Assembly: GCF_000264455.2 (NCBI RefSeq)
Contig: NC_017956.1
Span: forward strand, 3,268,001-3,332,000
Source of the DNA: Tistrella mobilis KA081020-065
GTDB taxonomy: Bacteria; Pseudomonadota; Alphaproteobacteria; Tistrellales; Tistrellaceae
Direction of reading: 5' to 3'
Length of the DNA: 64,000 bases
This document shows, piece after piece, positions 8,302 through 20,333 of the stretch (position 1 is its first letter; each line of letters starts with the position of its first letter). A program made the position numbers and the translations under genes. The notes beneath the pieces are model-generated. The model was not told the origin of the DNA. It ran no database searches and saw only the letters and a program-made list of their open reading frames with translations.

Positions 8302-8601
8302 TCAGAGGTCTGCGAGAAGACGCTCGATATCCTGCCGCCCGTGGAGGAGGCGCAGAACGAACACGTTCCCGTCCGGCCGTCGCGTATAGACGATCACGTG
8401 ACGGCGATACCCCAGCATACGGACCGGCGGCCTGAACTCGGGGCGGACCCGCCCCATTTCCGGATGCTCCCCGATCAAAAGCAGAAGGCGCGAAAGGCCC
8501 GCCTGATAGTCTTCCGCCTGACGGACGCCGAATTGAGCCATTCCGTAGGCGTAAGCGGCGAGGATATCTTCTACCGCAGCACGCGAAAGCTCATAGCCCA
8601 T
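8302..8601 (-). CDS. parE: ParE-type toxin of a type II toxin-antitoxin pair
   Basis: 99 residues with the RelE/ParE fold pattern: an N-terminal helical hairpin (SRAAVEDILAAYAYGMAQFG, then a second helix), a central PEMGRVRPEFRPPVRML and the C-terminal strands RRHVIVYTRRPDGNVFVLRLLHGRQD. ParE toxins poison DNA gyrase. Its start codon overlaps the end of the antitoxin gene by 11 bases, indicating translational coupling. Confidence 0.9.
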   Translation of the reverse strand: MGYELSRAAVEDILAAYAYGMAQFGVRQAEDYQAGLSRLLLLIGEHPEMGRVRPEFRPPVRMLGYRRHVIVYTRRPDGNVFVLRLLHGRQDIERLLADL

Positions 8602-8848
8602 TGTCTGCCGACAGAGCAGCCCGCCGCCGAGCTTCCGTCAGCACGTCCTGCATGGACAGGCCGCTGCTGCCGCTCGCCAATCCCTCGTCTATCAGGCGCT
8701 GGATGTCGGCAAGTGCGGCCCTGCGTTCCTGATCCCGTCGGATGAGGTCTCTTATATAGTCGCTGGCGTTTCCGTACCGCCCGCTCTCGACCTGTCCTTC
8801 CACCCAGATCTTCATCTGGTCGGTGACCGACACATTCATCGTCGCCAT
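8591..8848 (-). CDS. parD: ParD-type antitoxin
   Basis: About 85 residues. The N-terminal ribbon-helix-helix reads MNVSVTDQMKIWVEGQVESG, followed by RYGNASDYIRDLIRRDQER, standard ParD/CopG features; the C-terminal part should wrap the toxin. The start at 8848 is preferred because AGGGGG sits 7 bases upstream, whereas the in-frame ATG at 8854 is only one base from it. The gene precedes the toxin gene and overlaps it. Autoregulation at the palindrome 8876-8894 is expected. Confidence 0.9.
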   Translation of the reverse strand: MATMNVSVTDQMKIWVEGQVESGRYGNASDYIRDLIRRDQERRAALADIQRLIDEGLASGSSGLSMQDVLTEARRRAALSADNGL

Positions 8849-8875
8849 GGCCATACCCCCTCAGTTCGGGAAGAT

Positions 8876-8894
8876 TTTGGCATAAATTGCCAAA
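8876..8894. promoter_or_regulatory. Palindromic operator candidate for parDE
   Basis: A perfect inverted repeat, TTTGGCA-TAAAT-TGCCAAA, lies 28 bases upstream of the chosen parD start. It is AT-rich in a high-GC context, as expected for a promoter overlapped by a ribbon-helix-helix operator. ParD binding is inferred. Confidence 0.65.
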
Positions 8895-8930
8895 GACTGC
8901 CACTGACCAAGGGGGACGGACCGGCTTCGG

Positions 8931-9476
8931 TCAGTCTGCCAGCTCGCCGGTCGCCACGACATTGGCATAGGCAAAACCCAACGCCGCCATGAAGGCCGCA
9001 TGGACCTGGGCGGCCGGGACCGTCACGCCACCGAATTCCTGGTCGCGGGTGGCGCAGGCATCGTGGGCGACGGTGACCTCGAAGCCCAGATCGCGGGCGG
9101 CGCGGGCACCGGCATCGATGCACATATGGCTCATGGCGCCGGCGATCACGACCTGATCCACGCCCATCTCGCGCAGCAGCGCATCGAGCCCGGTCTCGCG
9201 GAAGGCATTGGGGAAGTGCTTCAGCACCACCGGCTCGCCCTCTGCCGGGCTGACGCTGTCATGGATGCGGGCACCGTCGGAGCCTGCCGCGAAGAAGGGG
9301 GCGCCCTCACCGGCAAATTCGTGGCGGACATGGATCACCGGCTCGCCCGCCGCGCGGAAGGTGGCGATCAGCCGGGCGACATTGGCCGCCGCGGCCTCGA
9401 TGCCGACCAGCGGCCAGCGGCCGCCCGGGAAATAGTCGTTCTGGACGTCGATCACGACGAGGGCGCGCTTGCCCAT
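8931..9476 (-). CDS. Isochorismatase-fold cysteine hydrolase
   Basis: 181 residues of the isochorismatase-like superfamily. The triad is D10 in VVIDVQNDYF, K86 in VLKHFPNAF and C119 in AGAMSHMCIDAGAR, with the usual non-proline cis-peptide region just before the cysteine. Such enzymes hydrolyse amides such as nicotinamide, ureidoacrylate or biuret, and the family signature alone does not give the substrate. It is divergent from a GlxA-type AraC regulator at 9598, a frequent pairing in Proteobacteria, so it is probably controlled by it. Confidence 0.9.
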   Translation of the reverse strand: MGKRALVVIDVQNDYFPGGRWPLVGIEAAAANVARLIATFRAAGEPVIHVRHEFAGEGAPFFAAGSDGARIHDSVSPAEGEPVVLKHFPNAFRETGLDALLREMGVDQVVIAGAMSHMCIDAGARAARDLGFEVTVAHDACATRDQEFGGVTVPAAQVHAAFMAALGFAYANVVATGELAD

Positions 9477-9597
9477 GATGGCTGCCTCCTGACAGGGGAT
9501 TCCGCCCGGACGCGCCCGGGCAGTGATGGACAGGCTAGCGGGATGCAGGCAGGCTGTGGATTGGCGGAACCGACATTCAGAGAGGCAAAACCGACAA

Positions 9598-10584
9598 ATG
9601 GCCGAGGCCCTGCCGGAGCTGATCGAAATCGGCCTCCTGCTCTATCCCGAGGTCCAGCAGGCAGCGATCCACGGGCTCGGCGATCTGATCCTGATCGCCG
9701 ACCGGCTGCGCGCGGAAGATCAGCCTGCGGGGCCGGCGCTCCGCCTCAGCCACTGGCAGGCCGATGCGGCCGGTGCGGTACGGCGGGTCTTCGACAGCCA
9801 TCCCGGCCGCCCCGGCCGGCCGGCGGCCCTGATCCTGCCGCCCAGCCTGGCGGCGCCGATCTCGCCCGAAGCCGCCGCACCGCTGGCCCGCTGGCTGACC
9901 GCCCGCCATGGTGACGGCGCCGTGCTGTGCTCGGTCTGCGCCGGCGCCTTCCTGCTGGCCGAAACCGGGCTGCTCGACGGCCGCCCGGCCACCACCCACT
10001 GGAATTATCACGACCACTTCGCCAGCCGCTTCCCGGCCATCCGGGTCGATACCGCCCGGCTGCTGATCGACGACGGCGATCTGATGACCGCGGGCGGGGT
10101 GATGTCGTGGACCGATCTGGGCCTGGCGCTGATCGCCCGCCTGCTGGGGCCGGCGCTGATGGTGCGCACCGCCCGCTTCCTGCTGATCGACCCGCCCGGC
10201 CGCGAACAGCGCGCCTACAGCCTGTTCGTACCCAGGCTGGACCATGGCGATGCGGCGATCCTGAAGGTCCAGCACTGGCTGCAGGCAACGGGGGCGCGCG
10301 AGGTGCGGCTGCCCGATCTGGCGGCACGGGCAGGGCTGGAGGAACGCACCTTCCTGCGCCGCTTCCGCAAGGCCACGGGCCTCAGGCCCGTCGAGTACTG
10401 CCAGCATCTGCGCATCACCCGCGCCCGCGAACGGCTGGAACGAAGCGCCGACACCGTCGACCGCATCGCCTGGGAGGCCGGTTACGAAGACCCGGCATCC
10501 TTCCGCAAACTGTTCCAGCGGATCACCGGACTGACGCCGGCGGCGTATCGGGAGAGGTTCGGGGTGGGCGCCGGCCCCGCCTGA
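9598..10584 (+). CDS. GlxA-type regulator (DJ-1/PfpI domain plus AraC HTH)
   Basis: 328 residues from the ATG at 9598; the upstream ATG at 9523 gives a non-conserved extension. Residues 1-185 form a class-I amidotransferase-like DJ-1/PfpI domain, with the nucleophile-elbow cysteine C114 in CSVCAGAFLLAETGLLDGR and TTHWNYHDHFASRFP. Residues 225-325 are an AraC two-HTH domain (LEERTFLRRFRKATGLRPVEY, YEDPASFRKLFQRITGLTPAAYR). In this family the first domain usually acts as a ligand sensor. It probably regulates the divergent hydrolase gene. Confidence 0.92.
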   Translation: MAEALPELIEIGLLLYPEVQQAAIHGLGDLILIADRLRAEDQPAGPALRLSHWQADAAGAVRRVFDSHPGRPGRPAALILPPSLAAPISPEAAAPLARWLTARHGDGAVLCSVCAGAFLLAETGLLDGRPATTHWNYHDHFASRFPAIRVDTARLLIDDGDLMTAGGVMSWTDLGLALIARLLGPALMVRTARFLLIDPPGREQRAYSLFVPRLDHGDAAILKVQHWLQATGAREVRLPDLAARAGLEERTFLRRFRKATGLRPVEYCQHLRITRARERLERSADTVDRIAWEAGYEDPASFRKLFQRITGLTPAAYRERFGVGAGPA

Positions 10585-10620
10585 CCGGGGCCGCCCGACC
10601 CGCGGGCGGCGGCAAATTCG

Positions 10621-10705
10621 TGGTGCGAGAGGGGGGACTCGAACCCCCATACCTTTCGGTGGTCGATTTTGAGTCGACTGCGTCTACCGATTCCGCCACT
10701 CTCGC
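10621..10705 (-). tRNA. tRNA-Leu (anticodon CAA)
   Basis: The minus strand folds as an 85-nucleotide cloverleaf with acceptor arms GCGAGAG/CTCTCGC, an encoded 3' CCA, a T-arm with GGTTCGAGTCC, a long variable arm and an anticodon stem GTCGA/TCGAC closing the loop CTCAAAA. The anticodon is CAA, reading UUG leucine codons. The long variable arm fits a class II tRNA. Confidence 0.96.
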
Positions 10706-10730
10706 GCGCCGGTGCAGCTCGTGCCGCATG

Positions 10731-10758
10731 AGCATAGCCAAGTGCTGCGGCAATGCAA
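10731..10758 (-). promoter_or_regulatory. Promoter of tRNA-Leu
   Basis: On the minus strand TTGCAT (10753-10758) and TATGCT (10731-10736) are separated by 16 bases, placing the expected start of transcription about 20 bases before the mature tRNA 5' end. Confidence 0.55.
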
Positions 10759-10840
10759 CAGATCCCGAGGATCCGTCGTCTCGACGTGCCAACGGAGGTT
10801 GCAGGGCGGTTCCGGCGGGTCGGTTATCTGCCCGTCGCTG

Positions 10841-10868
10841 TTGACAAAGGACGCGCGACACATATAGT
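10841..10868 (+). promoter_or_regulatory. Sigma-70 promoter of the rplU operon
   Basis: A perfect -35 hexamer TTGACA (10841-10846) and TATAGT (10863-10868) with a 16-base spacer lie about 250 bases upstream of rplU. It is the best housekeeping promoter visible in the window. Confidence 0.7.
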
Positions 10869-11121
10869 CGCGGGGTCCCGGGCAGCGGCGGCGATCTCAC
10901 AGTCGGCGCCGACCCGGTCGCTTTCGTCCGCAACCCGAGGCGGGACACCCGATGATCGCAGACGGCAGGTCACTGCCCGAGCGGTGCCGGGGAAACCGAT
11001 CGGCGGGTGACCCGCGGGTGTAACCACTCCAACTGTTCCGCGCCGCGAGCCGGCCGGGCGGACCGCCTGACGGCGGACCACCGGATGGGCGGCGTGATGA
11101 CGACTATCGGGAAGATCGATC
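10869..11121 (+). other. Long untranslated leader of rplU
   Basis: About 250 bases between the promoter and the L21 start codon contain no convincing coding frame. Several short GC-rich repeats could fold, but I recognise no known riboswitch or ribosomal-protein leader. Such a length before a ribosomal-protein gene is compatible with autogenous control. Confidence 0.4.
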
Positions 11122-11430
11122 ATGTTCGCGGTCATCAAGACGGGCGGCAAGCAGTACAAGGTCGCGGAGAACGACGTCATCGCCGTGGAGACGCTGGGCG
11201 TCGAGCCGGGCGCGACGGTCGAGTTCGAGCCGCTGATGGTCGGCACCGCCGATGGCGTGAAGATCGGCGCCCCGGTCGTTGCCGGCGCGAAGGTCACGGC
11301 CGAGGTCGTCGACCTGGTCCGCACCCGTCGGGTGCTGATCTTCAAGAAGACCCGGCGCAAGGGCTATCGTCGCCTGAACGGTCATCGTCAGAGCCTGGCG
11401 AAGATCCGCGTCACCTCGATTTCGGCCTGA
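11122..11430 (+). CDS. rplU: 50S ribosomal protein L21
   Basis: 102 residues beginning MFAVIKTGGKQYKVAENDVIAVE, the L21 signature, and ending with the basic RRKGYRRLNGHRQSLAKIRV segment that contacts 23S rRNA. Length is normal for the family. It is the first gene of the rplU-rpmA pair, which precedes obgE as in many bacteria. Confidence 0.98.
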   Translation: MFAVIKTGGKQYKVAENDVIAVETLGVEPGATVEFEPLMVGTADGVKIGAPVVAGAKVTAEVVDLVRTRRVLIFKKTRRKGYRRLNGHRQSLAKIRVTSISA

Positions 11431-11544
11431 TCCCGTCACCGCGGCGTTGACGTCCGCGACGGGTTCCAGACCTGACAGCTCTCCCAGCAACTTTCCCCGT
11501 TCGCGGCAATCCGGCCCCGGACGGGCATCACGGAGGTCTCCGAG

Positions 11545-14717
<3,173 letters not shown>

Positions 14718-14721
<4 letters not shown>

Positions 14722-16061
14722 CCGACACCCTGAGCACCGCCGCCCGGACCGTTTCGGCCGCTCCGGTCGCCACCCCGGCCGAACCGGCAGGCACCCATGC
14801 TCCGGTGGACGCCGCCGCCCTGATCGCCGATATGGGCCGCCGCGCCCGTGCGGCGCAGCGTGCGCTCGCCCAGGCGACGCCCGAGGCCAAGACCGCCGGG
14901 TTGATGGCTGCGGCCGCGGCGATCCGCAACGCCGTGCCCGCCATCCTTGCCGCCAACGCCGAGGACATGGCCGCCGGTCGTGCCCGCGGCCTGACCGGTG
15001 CGCTGCTCGATCGGCTGGCGCTGGACGAGGGCCGCATCGCGGGCATCGCCAAGGGTGTCGAGGATGTCGCCCGCCTGGCCGATCCGGTCGGCCATGTCAT
15101 GGAGGAATGGGATCGGCCGACGGGGCTGCATATCGCCCGCGTCCGGGTGCCGCTCGGCGTGGTCGGCGTGATCTATGAAAGCCGACCCAATGTCACCGCC
15201 GATGCCGGCGCGCTCTGCCTGAAGGCCGGCAACGCCGTGATCCTGCGCGGCGGCTCTGAGAGCTTCCGCTCGTCCCGCGCCATCCATGCCGCCATGGTCG
15301 AGGGCCTGACGTCGGCCGGCCTGCCCGCCGATGCGGTGCAGCTGGTGCCGGTCACCGACCGGGCGGCGGTGGGCGCCATGCTCGCCGCCTCGGGGCTGAT
15401 CGACGTCATCGTGCCGCGCGGCGGCCGTTCGCTGATCGAGCGGGTCCAGACCGAGGCCCGGATGCCGGTCTTCGCCCATCTCGAAGGTCTCTGCCACGTC
15501 TATGTGGACGGCGCCGCGGATCCCGAGATGGCCAGGGCGATCGTGATGAACGCCAAGCTGCGCCGGACCGGCATCTGCGGCTCGGCCGAGACGCTGCTGA
15601 TCGATCGGGACGCCGCCCCCCGGATGCTGGCGCCGATCGTGACGGCGCTGCTCGACGCCGGCTGCGAGGTCCGCGGTGACGAGGCAGTCCAGGCGGTCGA
15701 CCCCCGTGTGGTGCCGGCCACCGAAGAGGACTGGCGGACGGAGTATCTGGACGCCATCATCTCGGCCCGGGTCGTCGACGGGGTCAGCGGGGCGATCGAT
15801 CATATCGAGGCCTATGGCTCTCACCACACCGACAGCATCGTGACCGACGACCAGGCGACCGCCGACCGGTTCCTGGCCGAGGTCGACAGCGCCATCGTGA
15901 TGCACAACGCCTCCACCCAGTTCGCCGATGGCGGCGAATTCGGCATGGGGGCCGAAATCGGCATTTCCACCGGCCGCATGCATGCCCGCGGCCCGGTGGG
16001 CGTCGAACAGCTGACCACGTTCAAATATGTCGTTCGCGGCCAGGGCACGCTTCGCGCCTGA
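14718..16061 (+). CDS. proA: Gamma-glutamyl phosphate reductase
   Basis: 447 residues of the aldehyde dehydrogenase superfamily. Motifs include [35 protein letters not shown] and, around the catalytic cysteine, [18 protein letters not shown]. It reduces gamma-glutamyl phosphate to glutamate semialdehyde in proline synthesis. The start overlaps the proB stop (ATGA). The N-terminus carries an extra alanine-rich stretch of about 30 residues. Confidence 0.97.
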
Positions 16062-16737
16062 GCGGGCGGTCCCCGATGCGGCCCTGGGCGACCCGCTGTG
16101 GCGGGCCGCGGGCCGCCGCCGGGGCATGACGGTGGGCCTCTATGGCGGATCCTTCGATCCGGCGCATGAGGGCCATGTCCATGTCGCGCTGCGGGCCCTG
16201 AGGCGGCTCGGCCTCGACGAGGTCTGGTGGCTGGTGAGCCCGGGCAACCCGCTGAAGCTGAAGGCGGGGCGGGTGAGCGCGCCGCTCGCCGACCGGGTTG
16301 CCGGTGCCCGGTCCCTCGCCCGGCATCCGCGGCTCAGGGTAACCACGATCGAAAGCCGGCTCGGCACCCGTTTCACTCTCGACACGGTGCGTGCCCTCAA
16401 GGCCCGCCGCCCCCATATCAGATTCGTCTGGATCATGGGGGCCGATGGCCTGGCGGAGCTGCACCGCTGGCGCGGCTGGCGGGAGCTGATGGCAGAGCTG
16501 CCGCTGCTGGTGATCGATCGTCCCGGCTATGGCGCCCGGGCAGCGGCCGCCCCCGCCGCCCGGCGCTTCGCCCGCCACCGCCTGCCCGAGGCCAGGGCCC
16601 GCGCCCTGCCCCGGACGGCACCGCCGGCCTGGGTTCTGCTGCATGGCAGGCTGGACCCACGTTCGGCCACCGAAATCCGCGAGGGCAGGCGGCCGCGGCC
16701 AGCGGCTGCCCCACCTCGCCGGCCCCCACCTCGCTAG
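16027..16737 (+). CDS. nadD: Nicotinate-nucleotide adenylyltransferase
   Basis: 236 residues from the ATG at 16027, which overlaps proA by 35 bases; the ATG at 16126 is an alternative start just before [16 protein letters not shown] keep the longer form because alphaproteobacterial NadD proteins often have such a preceding segment. The nucleotidyltransferase motif [11 protein letters not shown] and the C-terminal SATEIREG (equivalent to the SSTxIR motif) are present. It makes deamido-NAD from nicotinate mononucleotide and ATP. The C-terminus is proline/arginine-rich and short after the motif. Confidence 0.92.
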   Translation: MSFAARARFAPERAVPDAALGDPLWRAAGRRRGMTVGLYGGSFDPAHEGHVHVALRALRRLGLDEVWWLVSPGNPLKLKAGRVSAPLADRVAGARSLARHPRLRVTTIESRLGTRFTLDTVRALKARRPHIRFVWIMGADGLAELHRWRGWRELMAELPLLVIDRPGYGARAAAAPAARRFARHRLPEARARALPRTAPPAWVLLHGRLDPRSATEIREGRRPRPAAAPPRRPPPR

Positions 16738-16849
16738 ACCATCGCGAAAAGCCGCGATGCCTGTTATGGTTACACCATGGCGCCTGCGGGGTTCGCGGTC
16801 GGCCGCTCCGGCGACCCGCCGCTCCTGACCCCGCCCCCGCCAACGCTTG

Positions 16850-17269
16850 ATGAGGTTCGCTCTGTTGCAGACCGACAGTCCCATCACGGTGCCCGCGACG
16901 CCGCCGGCACCGCTCAGCGCAGACCAGGTGCTCGATCTGGTCCGCGCGTCGCTCGACGACGACAAGGCCGAGGACGTCGTGATCATCGACCTGGCCGGCA
17001 AGACCGATTTCGCCGACTACATGGTGGTCGCGAGCGGCCGATCGAGCCGTCACGTCGCCTCGATCGCCGAAAAGCTCGAGATGCGCATCAAGGCCTCCGG
17101 CGATCAGCTGCCGGTGACCGAGGGCCTGCCCCTGGCCGACTGGGTTCTGGTCGATGCCGGCCCGGTGGTGGTGCATCTTTTCCGGCCGGAAGTGCGCGCC
17201 TTCTACAATCTGGAGAAGATGTGGGGCGCCAGCCTGCCGGGCGACGGCGCCCAGCGCGTCGCCGAGTGA
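16850..17269 (+). CDS. rsfS: Ribosomal silencing factor RsfS
   Basis: 139 residues from the ATG at 16850 (a TTG precedes it in frame). The RsfS/Iojap domain covers about 22-130: VLDLVRASLDDDKAEDVVIIDLAGKTDFADYMVVASGRSSRHV and LADWVLVDAGPVVVHLFRPEVRAFYNLEKMW. It binds uL14 on the 50S subunit and blocks subunit joining in starvation. The nadD-rsfS-rlmH order is conserved. Confidence 0.96.
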   Translation: MRFALLQTDSPITVPATPPAPLSADQVLDLVRASLDDDKAEDVVIIDLAGKTDFADYMVVASGRSSRHVASIAEKLEMRIKASGDQLPVTEGLPLADWVLVDAGPVVVHLFRPEVRAFYNLEKMWGASLPGDGAQRVAE

Positions 17270-17396
17270 CGGGCGCCATCCGGCGCGGTGTCACCGCGCG
17301 GTCCGGGCCGGGCCGCGCGGGGCTGCACCTTGCGCCCCTTGACCTTCTCCCCCGCAGGCCGGAACAGAACCCGGCCCGCACGGCCAGGCCTGCGCC

Positions 17397-17870
17397 ATGA
17401 GCCTGATGCTGAAGGTGACGCTGGTCGCGGTCGGCCGCGCCCGCGGCGGCCCGGAAGCGGCCCTGGTCGAGGATTACGTCCGGCGCCTGCGCTGGCCCTT
17501 CACCCTGGTGGAAGTCCAGGCCCGCAAGGCCACCCTGCAGGGTGAGGCGCTGAAGGCCGAAGAGGCGGCGGCGATCCGCGCAAAACTGCCCCAGGGCGCC
17601 GCCCTGGTGGCGCTGGATGAACGCGGCCGTCTGCTCGACAGCCGCGGCTTCGCGGCAGCGCTCGGCGGTTTTGCCGAAAGCGGCCGGCGCGAGGTCGCCC
17701 TGGTCATCGGCGGTGCCGACGGGCTGGACGCCTCGCTCCGCGACCAGGCGGATCTCGTCCTCGCGCTCGGCCGCCTCACCTTCCCCCACATGCTGGTACG
17801 TGCACTGATCGCCGAACAGATCTATCGTGCGCAGACCATCCTCGACGGCCATCCCTATCATCGGGACTAG
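17397..17870 (+). CDS. rlmH: 23S rRNA (pseudouridine1915-N3)-methyltransferase
   Basis: 157 residues, the usual SPOUT-class length. VALVIGGADGLDASLRDQADLVLALGRLTFPHMLVRALIAEQIYRAQTI and the terminal HPYHRD are diagnostic, including the knotted SAM-binding loop. It methylates pseudouridine 1915 of 23S rRNA in assembled 70S ribosomes. It lies 127 bases downstream of rsfS. Confidence 0.96.
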   Translation: MSLMLKVTLVAVGRARGGPEAALVEDYVRRLRWPFTLVEVQARKATLQGEALKAEEAAAIRAKLPQGAALVALDERGRLLDSRGFAAALGGFAESGRREVALVIGGADGLDASLRDQADLVLALGRLTFPHMLVRALIAEQIYRAQTILDGHPYHRD

Positions 17871-17904
17871 GCCGCCGAGCCAGCGCCAGAGACCCGGGGG
17901 ATCC

Positions 17905-18588
17905 ATGGAATTCGACATGCGCCGCATGGCGGCACCCGACCGCTACAAGATTCTGGGATCGACCATCACTCCCCGCCCGATCGCCTGGATCACCTCGCTG
18001 TCGACCGAAGGCCGGGTGAACGCCGCCCCCTACAGCTTCTTCAACTGCATGGGCCACGAGCCGCCGATCCTGGCGATCGGCATGCTCCGCCACCCCGAAG
18101 ACCGGTTCAAGGACACGCCCGCCAACATTCTGGCGACGGGCGAGTTCGTTGTGCATCTGGTCTCGGAAGCTGTGGCGCCGCAGATGAACGTCACCTGCAT
18201 CGATGCCCCGCCCGGCGTGGACGAGCTGGCGCTGGCCGGGCTCGACACCCTGCCCTCCACGGCCGTGCGCCCGCCGCGGATCGCGACCGCCCCGGTCGCC
18301 TTCGAGTGCCGCCTGCACACCGCCGTCACCACCGGCCCCCGCCAGGCCATCATCCTGGGCGAGGTGCTGGTCGCCCATGTTCGCGATGATGCGATCCTGG
18401 ATGCCGCCCGCCACCATGTCGACACCCCCGCCCTTGGTCTGATCGGCCGTATGCATGGCGGCGGCTGGTACGCCCGCACCACCGACCTGTTCTCGATCGA
18501 CCGTCCGCAATGGTCGAGCTGGGCGCCGGAGCATCCCGAGGCGGTGGCCCGGGCGACGCCCGACGGCGCGGCTGTACGGGACGATTGA
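17905..18588 (+). CDS. Flavin reductase-like FMN-binding protein
   Basis: 227 residues from the ATG at 17905, with GGGGG upstream. The flavin-reductase-like split-barrel domain reads PDRYKILGSTITPRPIAWITSLSTEGRVNAAPYSFFNCMGHEPP and LATGEFVVHLVSEAVAPQMNVTC. Proteins of this subgroup bind FMN and may act as flavin reductases or oxygenase partners, though many have no assigned reaction. It starts only 34 bases after rlmH and could be read from the same transcript. Confidence 0.85.
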   Translation: MEFDMRRMAAPDRYKILGSTITPRPIAWITSLSTEGRVNAAPYSFFNCMGHEPPILAIGMLRHPEDRFKDTPANILATGEFVVHLVSEAVAPQMNVTCIDAPPGVDELALAGLDTLPSTAVRPPRIATAPVAFECRLHTAVTTGPRQAIILGEVLVAHVRDDAILDAARHHVDTPALGLIGRMHGGGWYARTTDLFSIDRPQWSSWAPEHPEAVARATPDGAAVRDD

Positions 18589-18622
18589 AAGGGCACATTC
18601 CCGGATCAGACCGTCGTGACAA

Positions 18623-18643
18623 GCCGGGGGCATGTCCCCCCGG
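18623..18643. promoter_or_regulatory. Hairpin upstream of gpmI
   Basis: GCCGGGGG (18623-18630) pairs with CCCCCGGC (18636-18643) across CATGT. It lies in the 160-base gap between the flavin-reductase gene and gpmI. No T-run follows, so it is a weak terminator at best. Confidence 0.35.
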
Positions 18644-18748
18644 CCTGTGATCCGGGCCCCCAACCCCCTATATGTAGAGCGGAAAACCTGATAGAAGCAG
18701 GACCGTTCACGACCGCCTGCGCCGATGTTGCCCGAGGATCCGAGCCCC

Positions 18749-20329
18749 ATGACCACCGCCCATACGCAGCCGCCGCGCCCCGTCGTTCTGTGCATTCTGG
18801 ATGGTTGGGGTTATCGCGCGCCCGCCGACGACAATGCCATCGCGCTCGCCAACACCCCAAATTGGGACCGGCTGACCTCGGAACAGCCGATGGCCTTCCT
18901 GAACACCTCGGCCGAAGAGGTCGGGCTGCCCGCCGGCCAGATGGGCAATTCCGAAGTCGGTCACCTGAACATCGGTGCCGGCCGGGTGGTGATGCAGGAA
19001 CTGCCCAAGATCGATACCGCGCTTGCTGACGGCAGCCTGGCAACCAATCCGCGGATGACCGGGTTCATCGCGGCGCTCAAGGCATCGGGCGGCACCGCCC
19101 ATATTCTGGGGCTGGTGTCCGATGGCGGCGTGCACAGCCATCAGGACCATATCGCCGGCATGGCGAAGATCATCGCGGGTGCGGGTGTTCCGGTCCGCAT
19201 CCATGCCCTGCTCGACGGCCGCGATACCCCGCCGAAGAGCGCGCCTGAGTTCATCCGCCGGCTGGAAGCCGCGGTTGCAGGCGCGGGTGACATCGCCATC
19301 GCCACCGTCGGCGGCCGCTATTGGGGCATGGATCGCGACAAGCGCTGGGAACGGGTGGTCCGCGCCTATGACGTGATCGTGAAGGCCGAGGGCGACCGTT
19401 TCGCCACGGCGGAGGAAGCGGTCGCCGCGGCCCATGCCGCCGGCACCACCGACGAATTCGTCGATCCGGCGGCGATCGGCGACTATGCCGGCGTGAAGCC
19501 GGGCGACGGGCTGCTGATGGCGAATTTCCGCGCCGACCGCGCCCGCGAGATCCTGCATGCCCTGATCGACCCCGCCTTCGACGGCTTCGAACGGACCATC
19601 CGCCCCGATTTCACCGCCGTGCTGGGCATGGTGGAGTATTCCTCGGCGCTGGCGAAGATGATCCCGGCCCTGTTTCCGCCCACCCAGCTGAAGAACATTC
19701 TGGGCGAGGTGGTGGCCAAGGCCGGGCGCAAGCAGCTGCGCATCGCCGAGACCGAGAAATACGCCCATGTCACCTTCTTCCTGAACGGCGGCGAAGAGCA
19801 GCTTTACGAGGGCGAGGAGCGTATCCTGGTCCCGAGCCCGAAGGTTGCGACCTATGATCTCCAGCCGGAGATGTCGGCGCCGGAAGTGACCGCGAAGCTG
19901 GCCGAGGCGATCCGCTCGAAGCGTTTCGACCTGATCGTGGTCAACTTCGCCAATGGCGACATGGTCGGCCATAGCGGCGTTCTGGCCGCGGCGATCAAGG
20001 CCGCCGAGGCGGTCGACGCAGCGCTGGGCGAGGTGGTCGCGGCCCTGGACGAGGTCGGCGGCTGCATCCTGATCACCGCCGATCACGGCAATGCCGAGCA
20101 GATGTTCGACCCCGAGACCAACGGCCCCCACACCGCCCACACCACCAATGTGGTGCCGCTGGTGCTGGCCGGGGCCGGTGCGCCCAAGGGGGTGAGCCTG
20201 GATGACGGCCGGCTGGCCGATCTTGCCCCCACCGTGCTGAAGCTGATGGGGCTGGCCCAGCCCGCGGAGATGACCGGGCGGGTGCTGATCCACGACGCCG
20301 CCCCGGCCCGCCGCGCGGCCGGCGCCTGA
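18749..20329 (+). CDS. gpmI: 2,3-bisphosphoglycerate-independent phosphoglycerate mutase
   Basis: 526 residues from the ATG at 18749; the ATG 24 bases upstream adds a short non-conserved stretch. VVLCILDGWGYR is the alkaline-phosphatase-fold metal site, and S68 in QMGNSEVGHLNIGAGR is the phosphorylated nucleophile. Further metal and substrate motifs are SDGGVHSHQDH, LLDGRDTPPKSA, NFRADRAREI, NFANGDMVGHSG and ADHGNAE. It interconverts 3- and 2-phosphoglycerate using Mn ions. It is followed after 4 bases by the envC gene. Confidence 0.97.
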   Translation: MTTAHTQPPRPVVLCILDGWGYRAPADDNAIALANTPNWDRLTSEQPMAFLNTSAEEVGLPAGQMGNSEVGHLNIGAGRVVMQELPKIDTALADGSLATNPRMTGFIAALKASGGTAHILGLVSDGGVHSHQDHIAGMAKIIAGAGVPVRIHALLDGRDTPPKSAPEFIRRLEAAVAGAGDIAIATVGGRYWGMDRDKRWERVVRAYDVIVKAEGDRFATAEEAVAAAHAAGTTDEFVDPAAIGDYAGVKPGDGLLMANFRADRAREILHALIDPAFDGFERTIRPDFTAVLGMVEYSSALAKMIPALFPPTQLKNILGEVVAKAGRKQLRIAETEKYAHVTFFLNGGEEQLYEGEERILVPSPKVATYDLQPEMSAPEVTAKLAEAIRSKRFDLIVVNFANGDMVGHSGVLAAAIKAAEAVDAALGEVVAALDEVGGCILITADHGNAEQMFDPETNGPHTAHTTNVVPLVLAGAGAPKGVSLDDGRLADLAPTVLKLMGLAQPAEMTGRVLIHDAAPARRAAGA

Positions 20330-20333
20330 TCCC

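Noticed and set aside
8302-8848. ParDE as the mark of a genomic island or plasmid remnant
   Set aside because: No insertion sequence, transfer gene or shift in codon style was seen next to it; single chromosomal pairs are common.
10621-10705. tRNA-Leu as an integration site of a mobile element
   Set aside because: No integrase, no repeat of the tRNA 3' end and no phage or plasmid genes are present on either side; flanking genes are ordinary.
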